NCBI RefSeq assembly: GCF_900095885.1
Contig: NZ_LT615367.1
Coordinates: forward strand, 2,170,001-2,234,000
Origin: Dickeya aquatica
Lineage (GTDB): Bacteria; Pseudomonadota; Gammaproteobacteria; Enterobacterales; Enterobacteriaceae
DNA length: 64,000 nt
Reading direction: 5' to 3'
A model generated the notes under the pieces. That model ran no database searches and was not told the origin of the DNA. It saw only the letters and a program-made list of their open reading frames with translations. A program made the position numbers and the translations under genes. This document shows, piece by piece, positions 39,345 to 53,044 of this stretch (positions are counted from its first letter, which is position 1; each line of letters opens with the position of its first letter).

Positions 39345-40706
39345 ATGACAAGCATGGATGTAACAAAACAACCCACCCAGGTGGTGGATGACTGGGATGA
39401 CAGCCTGATACACCAGCATGCCAACCGTGATGAGGCTCGTGCGCTGCGCTTAGGCTGGTGGCTGGTCATCGCCGGATTTGGCGGCTTTTTGCTGTGGTCA
39501 TTGCTGGCCCCGCTGGATAAAGGGGTCGCGGTACAGGGCAACGTCGTGGTGTCAGGTAACCGTAAAGTTATCCAGCATATGCAAGGTGGCATTGTTGATC
39601 ATATACAGGTCAAAGAGGGTGACAGTGTCACGGCTGGGCAGGTGTTGCTGACGCTCAATGCCGTTGATGCCCGCACGACCAGTGAAGGGCTGGGTGCGCA
39701 ATATGATCAACTCATCGCCCGGGAGGCGCGGTTACTGGCAGAACAGCGTCATCAGCCCTCGCTGGTGGAAACCTCTCGACTGGTTCAGGCTCGTTATCGT
39801 CCTGAAATGGCAGCGATTATTACTTTGCAGGGTGCGTTATTAAAAAGTCGCCAGCAGGCATTAAAGCTGGAAACAGATGGCCTCCTTGCCAATATCGAAG
39901 GCATGGAAAACTCGTTGAATGCACTGCAAAAAGTGATGGGGAGCAAGCAGTCGCAGCAGGCCGCGTTAAGCCAGCAGTTAGACGGCTTACGGCCACTGGC
40001 AGCGGATAATTATGTTCCGCGTAACAAAATGCTGGAAACCGAGCGTCTGTTTGCCCAGGTCAGTGGCGAAATAGCACAAACCAGTGGCGAGCTGGGCCGT
40101 ACTCGCCGTGATATTCAGCAGCAGAAACTGCGCATTGCCCAGCGTCAGCAAGAGTATGACAAGGAAGTGAATAGCGAATTGTCAGATGTGCAGGCGCGGC
40201 TTAGTGAGATAGTAAGCCAGCGTGAAAAAGCCGATTTTACTCTGGCCAACATTCAGGTTCGAGCGCCGGTTTCCGGTACGGTGGTGAATATGAAAGTGTT
40301 CACCGAGGGCGGAGTGGTCGGGGCTGGACAGGTGATGATGGATATTGTGCCAGATGATCAGCCGCTTCTGGTGGATGGACGTATTCCGGTAGAAATGGTC
40401 GATAAAGTCAGGGCTGGTCTGCCAGTGGAGTTGCAGTTCACGGCGTTTAACCAGAGCACGACGCCCCGCGTACCCGGCACTGTGACGCTGTTGTCAGCCG
40501 ACCGTCTGGTGGATGAAAAAGAGGGAACGCCTTATTACAGTCTGCGTATTCAGGTGAGTGATGAGGGCAAGCGCTCATTGCATGGGCTCGAGATTAAGCC
40601 GGGTATGCCAGTGCAAGGTTTTGTACGTACTGGTGAACGTTCGTTTATCAATTACCTGTTTAAACCGCTGATGGATCGTATGCATCTGGCGCTAACAGAA
40701 GAGTAA
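39345..40706 (+). CDS. prtE: Type I secretion membrane fusion protein
   Basis: PrtE is the HlyD-family adaptor linking PrtD to the outer-membrane channel PrtF. The 453-residue product has a single N-terminal membrane helix (LGWWLVIAGFGGFLLWSLL), a lipoyl-type hairpin (GNRKVIQHMQGGIVDHIQVKEGDSV), a long coiled-coil region (about residues 90-290) and beta-barrel parts with VRAPVSGTVVNMKVFTEGGVV. An alternative ATG three codons downstream cannot be excluded. A matS site lies inside the gene at 39619-39631. Confidence 0.95.
   Translation: MTSMDVTKQPTQVVDDWDDSLIHQHANRDEARALRLGWWLVIAGFGGFLLWSLLAPLDKGVAVQGNVVVSGNRKVIQHMQGGIVDHIQVKEGDSVTAGQVLLTLNAVDARTTSEGLGAQYDQLIAREARLLAEQRHQPSLVETSRLVQARYRPEMAAIITLQGALLKSRQQALKLETDGLLANIEGMENSLNALQKVMGSKQSQQAALSQQLDGLRPLAADNYVPRNKMLETERLFAQVSGEIAQTSGELGRTRRDIQQQKLRIAQRQQEYDKEVNSELSDVQARLSEIVSQREKADFTLANIQVRAPVSGTVVNMKVFTEGGVVGAGQVMMDIVPDDQPLLVDGRIPVEMVDKVRAGLPVELQFTAFNQSTTPRVPGTVTLLSADRLVDEKEGTPYYSLRIQVSDEGKRSLHGLEIKPGMPVQGFVRTGERSFINYLFKPLMDRMHLALTEE
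39619..39631. other. matS site (GTGACAGTGTCAC) inside prtE
   Basis: It is an exact match to GTGACRNYGTCAC, and the second in the window, 26 kb from the first. A coding-region location means it is maintained despite codon constraints or arises within them. Confidence 0.8.
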
Positions 40707-40718
40707 CGGAAAGAAACG

Positions 40719-42089
40719 ATGCGAAGGAAGGCGTTATTACTGGTGATAGTCGGTCTGTGTGCAACCGATGCCGGCGCGGTGGGGTTGCTGGATGCCTGGG
40801 AGATGGCATTACGTAACGATGCACAGCTGCGCGCTGCCGGTTTTGAGCGTGATGCGGGTCAGGAAGAAGTGGCAATAGGACGAGCCGGTTTATTGCCCTC
40901 GGTGCAATACAACTATGGCGCAAACTATAGCCACTCAAAAGTGACTCAGCGCGATCGCACGACGGATAACACCACAAAACGTAATTATGACAACTATGTC
41001 TCAACACTCACCTTGCGCCAGCCGCTGCTGGACTATGCGGCATGGGCGCGTTACCAGCAGGGGATTACCCGCAAACTGATGTCCGATCAGCGCTTTCGCG
41101 ATCGCAGTCAGGATTTGATGGTACGGCTGTATCAAGCATGGAGTGAGGCGCTACTGGCGCAGGAAAAGTTGACGCTGCTGGAGTCTCAGCGGCGTGCCTA
41201 TCAGGAACAACTGGCGCTGAATCGTCGCTTGCTGGCGGCAGGTGAAGGCACACAAACCGACCTGCGGGAAACCGAGGCACGTTACACGGTGATTGAGGCA
41301 CAGCGTATTGAGCAGCAAGATACGCTGGATGCGGCGATGACAGTATTGGAAAACATGACCGGGCAACCATTGCAGGTTCAGGCGTTGTCGCCACTGGTAC
41401 TGGATACATTACCGGACAATGTCACGGAAAACCGCGCGTTGCCACAATGGCGGGAACTGGCTGTCAGGCATAACGCCAAACTGGCGGTACAGCGTGAGAG
41501 CGTGGAATACAGCCGTTACGAAATTGAGCGCAACCGTGCCGGGCATTTGCCATCGCTGGATCTGGTTGCCTCAACGCGCAGCAGCCTGTCTGAGTCGGAA
41601 TATAACTATAACCAGAAATATGATACCCAAACCGTCGGGTTACAGGTGCGGGTGCCGTTGTACTCCGGTGGGCGGGTGTCTGCATCAATGCGTCAGGCGG
41701 CGGCGGAATATCAGCAGAGTCAGGCCGAGCTGGATAACCAAACCCGGCAAACCTTTGCTGAGCTGCGGCGTCAGTTCAATTTGTGCCTCAATGGTTCTGC
41801 AAAAATTAAAGCCTGGCAGATGAGTGTGGCGGCGGCGGAAGAAGCTATTCGCGCCACGCGGCAGAGTGTTTCCGGGGGGAGCCGCATCAATCTGGATGTG
41901 CTGATGGCAGAGCAGGAGTGGTATAACGCCCGCCGTGAACTGGCAGAGGTGAAATATCGCTGGTTACAAGCCTGGCTCAACTTGCGTTACACCGCCGGTA
42001 CCTTAAGCGAGCAAGACATGATTCAACTGGCAGCATGGTTTCAGCCAGAGGTGTCGGCTAATCATCAAGCCAATCGTAACGTTCATTAG
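40719..42089 (+). CDS. prtF: Type I secretion outer-membrane protein (TolC family)
   Basis: PrtF is the outer-membrane exit duct of the protease secretion system. The 456-residue product has a signal peptide (MRRKALLLVIVGLCATDAGAV), and two TolC-type repeats of coiled-coil helices (e.g. LLESQRRAYQEQLALNRRLLAAGEGTQTDLRETEARY and the later ASMRQAAAEYQQSQAELDNQTRQ). It is the last gene of inh-prtDEF. A 7 bp hairpin (42159-42180) follows without a T-run. Confidence 0.94.
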   Translation: MRRKALLLVIVGLCATDAGAVGLLDAWEMALRNDAQLRAAGFERDAGQEEVAIGRAGLLPSVQYNYGANYSHSKVTQRDRTTDNTTKRNYDNYVSTLTLRQPLLDYAAWARYQQGITRKLMSDQRFRDRSQDLMVRLYQAWSEALLAQEKLTLLESQRRAYQEQLALNRRLLAAGEGTQTDLRETEARYTVIEAQRIEQQDTLDAAMTVLENMTGQPLQVQALSPLVLDTLPDNVTENRALPQWRELAVRHNAKLAVQRESVEYSRYEIERNRAGHLPSLDLVASTRSSLSESEYNYNQKYDTQTVGLQVRVPLYSGGRVSASMRQAAAEYQQSQAELDNQTRQTFAELRRQFNLCLNGSAKIKAWQMSVAAAEEAIRATRQSVSGGSRINLDVLMAEQEWYNARRELAEVKYRWLQAWLNLRYTAGTLSEQDMIQLAAWFQPEVSANHQANRNVH

Positions 42090-42255
42090 CTTTTTTGTGC
42101 CGCTCCGGTTGGGTGATGACCGGTAATGCGTTGGCCGCTCGTTATTGTTACAAGATTTCCTCTGCGCAACAGGGCAGAGGAGTGGTGGTCATTCTCCTGA
42201 ACGATATTACGTATTTTTCGGGGTATGAATGATGAAAAAGGCATTCTGACAGTAG

Positions 42256-43725
<1,470 letters not shown>

Positions 43726-43833
43726 ATAACGGCACAAATAGCGGGCGCGTTTTTAACGGGTCCAACATGGTATTTCGAAAAATATTGTTATGCTGGTGTC
43801 ATTCTGGCAGGGAGTATTTCGCCCGGCTGATGA

Positions 43834-45312
<1,479 letters not shown>

Positions 45313-45333
45313 TTGTTTCTCTTGATTATTACT

Positions 45334-45365
45334 CAGGGCAGTTTATCTGCCCTGTTTATTATTTC
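45334..45365 (+). terminator. Terminator after prtC
   Basis: CAGGGCAG pairs with CTGCCCTG around TTTAT, followed by a T-rich run, so prtA needs its own promoter. Confidence 0.8.
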
Positions 45366-47159
<1,794 letters not shown>

Positions 47160-47189
47160 TTAACGCAACCGGCATTGTCGTGAACACAG

Positions 47190-47216
47190 CGGGGCATGAT
47201 GCAGTGCCCCCTTTTT
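47190..47216 (+). terminator. Terminator after prtA
   Basis: GGGGCA pairs with TGCCCC across an 8-base loop, followed by CTTTTT. Confidence 0.7.
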
Positions 47217-47223
47217 GCCAACC

Positions 47224-47246
47224 AATTTAGTTACAACATACTTATT
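47224..47246 (-). other. Ter site (Tus binding), left arm
   Basis: Read on the minus strand the site is AATAAGTATGTTGTAACTAA followed by ATT; from memory it differs from E. coli TerB at one of 23 positions, near the 3' end. G6, whose partner cytosine locks in Tus, is present. By the known polarity it arrests forks moving right to left and lets forks moving left to right pass. Confidence 0.92.
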
Positions 47247-47313
47247 AAGATAAAAGAAGACGTCTGCCTGAAACAATCACTTAGTCACTTTCAATCAGGG
47301 GAATACACGCGTC

Positions 47314-47351
47314 ATCAGGGACGGGGTGACTGTTTTCCCGTCCCTGATTTA
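47314..47351. terminator. Hairpin downstream of kup
   Basis: ATCAGGGACGGG pairs with CCCGTCCCTGAT (12 bp) around an 11-base loop, 28 bp beyond the kup stop. It probably ends kup and backs up the prtA terminator. Confidence 0.6.
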
Positions 47352-47378
47352 TCGCGGTAGCGGGTAATTAACTCGTTG

Positions 47379-49247
47379 TTATATAGCTATTCTGCGGCCT
47401 ATCTCAATGACCTGATTGCCCGGTAGTTGATAATACTCTGTAACGTGCAGGCTGTTTCGCATCATCCAGGCAAACAGATAGGATTGCCAGCGAGGCAGCG
47501 CATCTGTTCCGTTTTTCGCGACGATCGACTCATGGCCAATGTAGTACGTGACGGCTTCATGATCCGTACATTGACGCAAAGGCGGCACACTTTGAAGCAG
47601 GGCAGGGATGTCCGGTTTTTCCATAAACCCATAATAAGCAACACCTTGCCAAAAGCCCGGATGTTTTTCCGTCAGTGAAAGTTTATCTTCATGGCGGACT
47701 CTCGGGACATCAAGAACCTGAATTGTCAGTGAGATGATTTTATCATGCAGTGCCTGGTTGCGTTTAACGTGCCAGCGCATCACCGGCGGTGCAACATCCT
47801 GAACCCGGGTGAGAAATACGGCGACGCCAGGTACCCGAGAAATGCCTTTTTGTGGCAACGACTGAAGAAACTCCTCTACAGATAATGCCTTGTCCGCCAC
47901 ACTCTGAGAAACACGCGTTACACCACGCCGCCAGATAAACATAATGCAGAAAACCAGCAACGCCAGTAGCAGCGGAACATAACCACCTTCAAAAAATTTA
48001 AGCATATTCGCAAAACAAAATCCGGCATCGATAATGATGAATAACCCCGTCACACCAAGGCTGGTTAACTTACTCCAGTGCCAAATTTTGCGCATGGCGA
48101 CATACAATAAGAGTGTGGTCATCAGCATGGTGATAGACACAGCGATACCGTAGGCGGCTGCCAGGCGTTCGGAGGACTGAAAGAACACCACCAGGCTGAT
48201 AGTGACAGCCATCAATAGCCAGTTCACCGTGCCCAGATAGATCTGGCCATAGCTTTGTTCCGCCAGTCTGGTGATTTTCATTCTGGGCAACCAGCCGAGC
48301 TGAATCGCCTGTCGCGTCATCGAGAAAGCCCCGGAAATGATAGCCTGACTGGCGATAATGGTGGCCAGCGTCGCCAGCACAATCAGTGGCATTTGCCATG
48401 CAGGTGGACATAAGCGATAAAAAATGTTGGTAGTGGCATCAGATCCTGAAAGAATAAATGCCGCCTGGCCTGCATAATTTAATAACAGGCAAGGAAGTGC
48501 CATAGCATACCAGGCAATCCAAATCGGCTTGCGTCCAAAATGCCCCATATCGGCATACAAGGCTTCAGCACCCGTCACACACAAGAACACGCCACCTAAA
48601 ATCAGTAAGCCAACATGGCCGTGAGTAACAAAAAACTCTAATGCATAGAAGGGATTAATCGCTAACAGCACCGCAGGATAATGCACAATACTTCGTATAC
48701 CGAGCACAGCCAGCGTCAGAAACCAGATAAGCATCACGGGGGCGAAAAATTGACTGATTCTTGCGGTGCCAAGCGGTTGAATGGCAAAGATAACGATCAA
48801 GATAACCAGCGTCAGAGGCAATATATAATCTGTCGTTTCAGGGACAACCAGCCCAAGCCCTTCAAGCGCGGATAGCACCGAGATAGCAGGGGTAATTGCC
48901 CCATCACCGTAGATGAACGCCGCGCCCAGCAAACCCGTTGCAATGATCCATGTCTGGCGTTTGGATTGATTATTCAAAAGCAGTGACATCAGGGCCAGTA
49001 CGCCACCTTCACCTCGATTATCAATACGCATTGCAAATAACGCATATTTTATTGATGTCACTATAATTAGTGTCCAGAACAATAGTGACAACAACCCCAG
49101 TACGGTCTCGGGCTGGGCACTGCCTCCGGCTAATTGTATGACCGTGTTGAAAGTATAAAGCGGGCTGGTACCAATATCGCCAAACACAATACCTAATGCG
49201 GAGATCGCCATTAAGCCAGGCGATTTGTCTTGCGGTGTAGGAGTCAT
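47379..49247 (-). CDS. kup: Low-affinity potassium transporter Kup
   Basis: Kup is an inner-membrane K+/H+ symporter used for potassium uptake, especially at low pH or high osmolarity. The 622-residue product equals E. coli Kup. About twelve hydrophobic helices and the family signatures ALGIVFGDIGTSPLYTFNTV, YALFAMRIDNRGEGGVLAL and FIYGDGAITPAISVLSALEG are seen. I chose the ATG at 49247 with GGGA upstream; a longer frame to 49292 adds 15 residues. It lies convergent to prtA, with a Ter site between them. Confidence 0.95.
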   Translation of the reverse strand: MTPTPQDKSPGLMAISALGIVFGDIGTSPLYTFNTVIQLAGGSAQPETVLGLLSLLFWTLIIVTSIKYALFAMRIDNRGEGGVLALMSLLLNNQSKRQTWIIATGLLGAAFIYGDGAITPAISVLSALEGLGLVVPETTDYILPLTLVILIVIFAIQPLGTARISQFFAPVMLIWFLTLAVLGIRSIVHYPAVLLAINPFYALEFFVTHGHVGLLILGGVFLCVTGAEALYADMGHFGRKPIWIAWYAMALPCLLLNYAGQAAFILSGSDATTNIFYRLCPPAWQMPLIVLATLATIIASQAIISGAFSMTRQAIQLGWLPRMKITRLAEQSYGQIYLGTVNWLLMAVTISLVVFFQSSERLAAAYGIAVSITMLMTTLLLYVAMRKIWHWSKLTSLGVTGLFIIIDAGFCFANMLKFFEGGYVPLLLALLVFCIMFIWRRGVTRVSQSVADKALSVEEFLQSLPQKGISRVPGVAVFLTRVQDVAPPVMRWHVKRNQALHDKIISLTIQVLDVPRVRHEDKLSLTEKHPGFWQGVAYYGFMEKPDIPALLQSVPPLRQCTDHEAVTYYIGHESIVAKNGTDALPRWQSYLFAWMMRNSLHVTEYYQLPGNQVIEIGRRIAI

Positions 49248-49412
49248 ATGCACATCCCGGTGAGAGTGTAGGATAAGAAAAATGCCGTGCAATGACAGTG
49301 TAGACGGTTATGTTATTTCAGACGTGATGCCATCGATATTTCTGCTTAACACATAACGAATCTTATTTCCATGAGAATGACGAACCCGGCCTTGACAATT
49401 AGCAGAGATAAA

Positions 49413-49444
49413 AACGGGGGTTATCTATTAAGATAACCCCCGTT
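49413..49444. terminator. Terminator after the expansin gene
   Basis: A perfect 14 bp stem AACGGGGGTTATCT with complement and an ATTA loop, followed on the minus strand by TTTTATC. Confidence 0.8.
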
Positions 49445-49501
49445 ATTTATAGCATTAACATCATTTATTCAGCATTTACTACTAATGCTCTGTCACTATT
49501 C

Positions 49502-50197
49502 TTACGGTAACTGCACCTTGCCAGTAATCAGATAGGCAGAGGATGTGTTATCAGGCATTGGCGGCAACGTATCGCTTAATATATTGCCTTTCACGTCGGT
49601 GAATTCGATAGGTGTATAGTTTTTACCTAAATTCTCCAGAATAAAGTGGTTGTAATCTGTTTTCGGCGGGCTTATCCATTTCCCATCACGTAAATATCTC
49701 AGTGAGAGAATAGGGTACTTAACATTTCTAATCTGTACTGCGGCCCAGTATGGGTTAGAACCCTCTTTAACGCGGTAGACAACATTCCCGGTAACAGGCC
49801 CCTTAACCAATTCCCACTGAATATTGATTTTGCCATCTTGCAGATTGCCAATTTTCTTGAATGCATTAAATGACAAGTCCAGTGCGCAATTGCCTCCTTC
49901 AGGATAAAGGTCCGTGACATAAACAATCGTGCTGCCTTTAGGGCCGGTGACTTTCAGATAAGCACCGGCCAATGCAGCTTTAACGCCTTTATAGTTGAGC
50001 TGTGCGGGGTTCAGTGCTGTGATTTCCATATCGGCTGGAATCGGGTCCAGCAATACAGCACCTCCTGAATATCCTGAGCCTGTTGCTGTTGCATAGCCGT
50101 AGCAAATATCACCGAGTTGCCAGGCTGCATGAGCACTTTGGCTCAGCGGTGCTAATAATACAGAAGATACTAATAGAGCAGTCTTTAATTTCATCAT
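49502..50197 (-). CDS. Secreted bacterial expansin (EXLX1-like)
   Basis: The 231-residue product is an expansin, which loosens plant cell walls by disrupting cellulose-hemicellulose contacts without hydrolysis. A signal peptide (MKLKTALLVSSVLLAPLSQSAHA) precedes domain 1 (GYATATGSGYSGGAVLLDPIP, then VTDLYPEG and LDLS, carrying the key aspartates) and cellulose-binding domain 2 (WAAVQIRN, KTDYNHF). It aligns through its length with Bacillus subtilis EXLX1; one of the surface aromatics (Trp125) is Tyr here, and two cysteines (GDICYG, GGNCAL) could pair. The ATG at 50197 has AGGA upstream. Expansins are patchily spread among plant-associated bacteria, suggesting transfer. Confidence 0.93.
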   Translation of the reverse strand: MMKLKTALLVSSVLLAPLSQSAHAAWQLGDICYGYATATGSGYSGGAVLLDPIPADMEITALNPAQLNYKGVKAALAGAYLKVTGPKGSTIVYVTDLYPEGGNCALDLSFNAFKKIGNLQDGKINIQWELVKGPVTGNVVYRVKEGSNPYWAAVQIRNVKYPILSLRYLRDGKWISPPKTDYNHFILENLGKNYTPIEFTDVKGNILSDTLPPMPDNTSSAYLITGKVQLP

Positions 50198-50735
50198 AAT
50201 TATATCCTTATATATTATTTGTTGTGAATGCATCCCAATGTGTTTAAACGCTTAAGCATTAAATGTTTAACGCTAAACGTGTATTTTTTTATAAATGAAC
50301 AGTAAAAAAATGTCAAAGAAGAAAATAGAGTATTTCTTTCTGTAAAAAGAAAAATAAACCGCATAATAAAAAACTAATTACATCCTTTTAGGATGGATAT
50401 AAGAATCCAAAATCATCTAACAAGATGATCTGTCTGGTTAAAAATAAGAAACCACAGCAAATGGATGAAAATTAACCAGGTAATGACAGGTACTTAGCGG
50501 AATCAACGTCGCGAGATTTTTTTTGCACATTTTGCATGGATGTTCAACAAAACAGTGTAAAACAAGTGCGCCACCGTCGTTTGGCGGGAAGTAGATGACC
50601 ACAATCTCGAGTGCCCGGTGAAAACAGCGCGATCGATATATCATTCTCGGCAGGAACATTGGTCGCGTCCGACGAGGCCAGGCTGACCGAAAGCACGCAG
50701 TGTGTCAGCAAATCTCGTTGCATGGTTTGGCCCCC

Positions 50736-50743
50736 GGGTAGGG
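50736..50743 (+). other. KOPS motif (GGGTAGGG)
   Basis: It matches GGGNAGGG and points at dif, 58 bp away. Confidence 0.55.
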
Positions 50744-50801
50744 CTGATTGTCTCTGAAGTTCATGTTGTCTCCACAAGCTGATATTTTACCCGCACATTT
50801 A

Positions 50802-50829
50802 ATTTAACATAATATACATTATGCGAACC
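50802..50829 (-). other. dif: dif chromosome dimer resolution site
   Basis: The 28 bp site reads on the minus strand as GGTTCGCATAA (XerC arm), TGTATA (centre), TTATGTTAAAT (XerD arm). It differs from E. coli dif only at the fourth base (T for G). XerCD, driven by FtsK, resolves chromosome dimers here at cell division. Confidence 0.95.
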
Positions 50830-50910
50830 AAGGTAAGGTCAGACAGATTCTGGTATCCGGGCTGGCCACATAGTTGGTCAGTACCGACACATCCCGAATG
50901 GCTCGGCTTG

Positions 50911-51468
50911 TCATTTGTCATCACCTATGAGCTGATGGCGTTCATCATCATGACCGGATTCGTTGTAAACGAAGATGCCAGCCAATACGTTAGCAATGAA
51001 AGGTTTCTTTTCTTTCAGATATTCTTTTATGCCATGCTTATTTTCAGACTCTAGTTTCAATTTCAGTGCCTGGTAAGCATTTCTGATCTCCTCATGGGCT
51101 ATCAGCGCATCGCGAAATTGTAGCATCGCGGCAATCTGTTCATGCCCGCGAATACAAACATGGATTTTATGCGTTCGTATGCCGTTATAATCTCGTTTAT
51201 AAAAGCGATGCCCTGGCGATAAATCTCTTCCTCTGACATATCCATGACGTATTAAATAATCATCAATACGAGATTCACAATGCTGTGGCGTTATCTCTGC
51301 CAGCAGATCAATTTCTGGCTTGGCCGCAAGGCCGGGAACGGCGGTGCTGCCAACATGATAAAAAGCAATCAGTGCACCACCAAACCCCTTTTCAAGGCGT
51401 TGACATTCAGCAAGAAACATTTCTGGCCACCGTGCGTTATATGCTGTGATTTTACTGGTCAATGCCAT
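50911..51468 (-). CDS. GrpB/UPF0157 family nucleotidyltransferase-like protein
   Basis: The 185-residue product belongs to the GrpB (UPF0157) family, with a nucleotidyltransferase-like core (FYHVGSTAVPGLAAKPEIDLL) and HKIHVCIRGHEQ. The biological role is not known. I chose the ATG at 51468 with AGGAG upstream; the frame continues to 51651, but that part overlaps the GNAT gene. Its start is 4 bp after the GNAT stop, so the two form an operon. It sits 80 bp from dif. Confidence 0.85.
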   Translation of the reverse strand: MALTSKITAYNARWPEMFLAECQRLEKGFGGALIAFYHVGSTAVPGLAAKPEIDLLAEITPQHCESRIDDYLIRHGYVRGRDLSPGHRFYKRDYNGIRTHKIHVCIRGHEQIAAMLQFRDALIAHEEIRNAYQALKLKLESENKHGIKEYLKEKKPFIANVLAGIFVYNESGHDDERHQLIGDDK

Positions 51469-51472
51469 ATTA

Positions 51473-51994
51473 CTATTTCTCCTGTCGATTGACGGGGCAA
51501 GATGAAGACAATTGTTTTTCCAGCCTGAGAATGCCTGTATTTTCATCAACCAGAACAAAACCATGACGATAATATAGAGCCAATGCCGGGCTATTAATAA
51601 AAACACAAAGTCGAAGCCAGCATAGATGTTGTTGCCGACATGTCGACTCAATCGTTTCCAGTACCCATTTACCTATGCCGTAATTGCGCCATTCTGGATA
51701 AAGCTGTAAATCTTTTATCCAGCAAAATGATGCGTTGATATCAGTTTTCAGACAAAAGAAACCGATAATCTCATCGTTGTAATAAATCGTGGTGGTGTCA
51801 TTCGTTGTTAATATCTCATGGTGGCGTTCCGAGTCCCAAAAAAGTGCATGCTGTTGATAATACTCAATCATATTATGATGACTTAAACGCTCCATCATAC
51901 ATAACTCATCTTCATTGGCTATTGAAAGCCGAATAAAAGATGGATTAGCAAACCTGCACTGCTCATTTTTTGCGTTGCCTTGTCTGGGTATCAT
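51473..51994 (-). CDS. GNAT family N-acetyltransferase
   Basis: The 173-residue product has GNAT features: the acetyl-CoA loop region LYPEWRNYGIGKWVLETIE, a preceding strand (IGFFCLKTDINASFCWIKDL), and the C-terminal ALALYYRHGFVLVDE, typical of the family. The acceptor substrate is unknown. The ATG at 51994 has GAGG nine bases upstream; a GTG at 52012 is an alternative. It is upstream of the grpB-like gene in a two-gene unit. Confidence 0.82.
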   Translation of the reverse strand: MIPRQGNAKNEQCRFANPSFIRLSIANEDELCMMERLSHHNMIEYYQQHALFWDSERHHEILTTNDTTTIYYNDEIIGFFCLKTDINASFCWIKDLQLYPEWRNYGIGKWVLETIESTCRQQHLCWLRLCVFINSPALALYYRHGFVLVDENTGILRLEKQLSSSCPVNRQEK

Positions 51995-52294
51995 TAGATT
52001 CAACCTCACCACTCATAAATACGGGTACTGGATATAAATAGCATTGCTGTTATTCCAGTGCTGACTGCAATCCCCTTCCCTATTTTTAAGATCGCCACAC
52101 CCTTTCCAGAACATATTGAAAATGCTGCAACATAATGAATTTTCAAGTGAAGCATAACGAAAAAAACAGATAAGACATAGAGCCAGCCCCAAAGTTGCGC
52201 TATGCTGCGATGATTGTCGCACTTGCCCGCCTGAGATGATGTCAAGGAACCTGATGCGTTCAGAATATGCAGTCAAATCAATGAGGAAAAAAAT
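51995..52294. other. Divergent promoter region, GNAT gene and ydfG
   Basis: This 300 bp region carries the promoters of both divergent units. No gene or repeat stands out. Confidence 0.4.
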
Positions 52295-53044
52295 ATGATT
52301 ATTTTTGTCACCGGTGCTACAGCGGGATTCGGCGAAACTATCACCCGACGCTTTATTCAGGAGGGCCACAAAGTTATCGCCAGCGGTCGTCGTCAGGAGC
52401 GGCTGGATGAACTCAAAGCCGAGTTCGGTGCCGCATTACTGCCACTGCGGCTGGATGTTCGCGATCGTCTGGCAGTGGAACAGGTGATGGCCGCTTTGCC
52501 CGCTGAATGGCGTGATATTGATGTTCTGGTTAATAATGCTGGTTTAGCTTTGGGCCTGGAGCCCGCCCACAGAGCCAGTGTTGATGAATGGGAAACCATG
52601 ATTGACACCAACAATAAAGGATTGGTGTTTATGACCCATGCATTATTACCCGATATGGTAAAACGCAATGTTGGCCACATTATTAATATCGGCTCTACTG
52701 CCGGTAGCTGGCCGTATATGGGCGGAAATGTTTATGGTGCCAGCAAAGCTTTTGTTCGCCAGTTTAGTTTAGGTTTACGCGCCGACCTTTCTGGCACGAA
52801 AGTGCGTGTTACTAATATTGAGCCGGGGTTAGTGGGTGGCACCGAGTTTTCTTCTGTACGTTTCAAAGGGGATGAGACTAAGGTCACCCAGACATATGAC
52901 AAAGCGGATCCGTTAACGGCAGAAGATGTGGCTGAGGCGGTGTTCTGGGTCGCCACCCTTCCCGCTCGAGTCAATATCAACACGCTGGAAATGATGCCGG
53001 TTAATCAAACCTATGGTGGCCTGAAAGTTAACCGTGATGAATGA
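52295..53044 (+). CDS. ydfG: NADP-dependent 3-hydroxy acid dehydrogenase YdfG
   Basis: YdfG is a short-chain dehydrogenase that oxidises L-allo-threonine, serine and 3-hydroxypropionate and reduces malonic semialdehyde. The 249-residue product shows TGATAGFGETITRR (coenzyme loop), VLVNNAGLALG, catalytic GSTAGSWPYMGGNVYGASK, and the YdfG C-terminus NQTYGGLKV. GAGG lies upstream of the ATG. The length is close to the 248 residues of E. coli. Confidence 0.93.
   Translation: MIIFVTGATAGFGETITRRFIQEGHKVIASGRRQERLDELKAEFGAALLPLRLDVRDRLAVEQVMAALPAEWRDIDVLVNNAGLALGLEPAHRASVDEWETMIDTNNKGLVFMTHALLPDMVKRNVGHIINIGSTAGSWPYMGGNVYGASKAFVRQFSLGLRADLSGTKVRVTNIEPGLVGGTEFSSVRFKGDETKVTQTYDKADPLTAEDVAEAVFWVATLPARVNINTLEMMPVNQTYGGLKVNRDE

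Larger units (their letters stand above)
50198..50910. other. Intergenic region containing dif
   Basis: This 713 bp stretch between the expansin and grpB-like genes is AT-rich on the left. A higher-GC piece at about 50540-50790 has broken minus-strand frames (from an ATG at 50764 and a second frame with QRDLLTHCVLSVSLASSD) that may be a gene remnant; I do not recognise it. A KOPS motif and dif follow. Confidence 0.5.

Noticed and set aside
42159-42180. Hairpin CCTCTGC/GCAGAGG after prtF as a terminator
   Set aside because: There is no T-run on either side; prtB may be partly read through from the prtDEF transcript, so it is not listed as a terminator.
50821-51054. 77-codon plus-strand frame next to dif
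   Set aside because: Most of it is the reverse of the grpB-like gene; no ribosome site.
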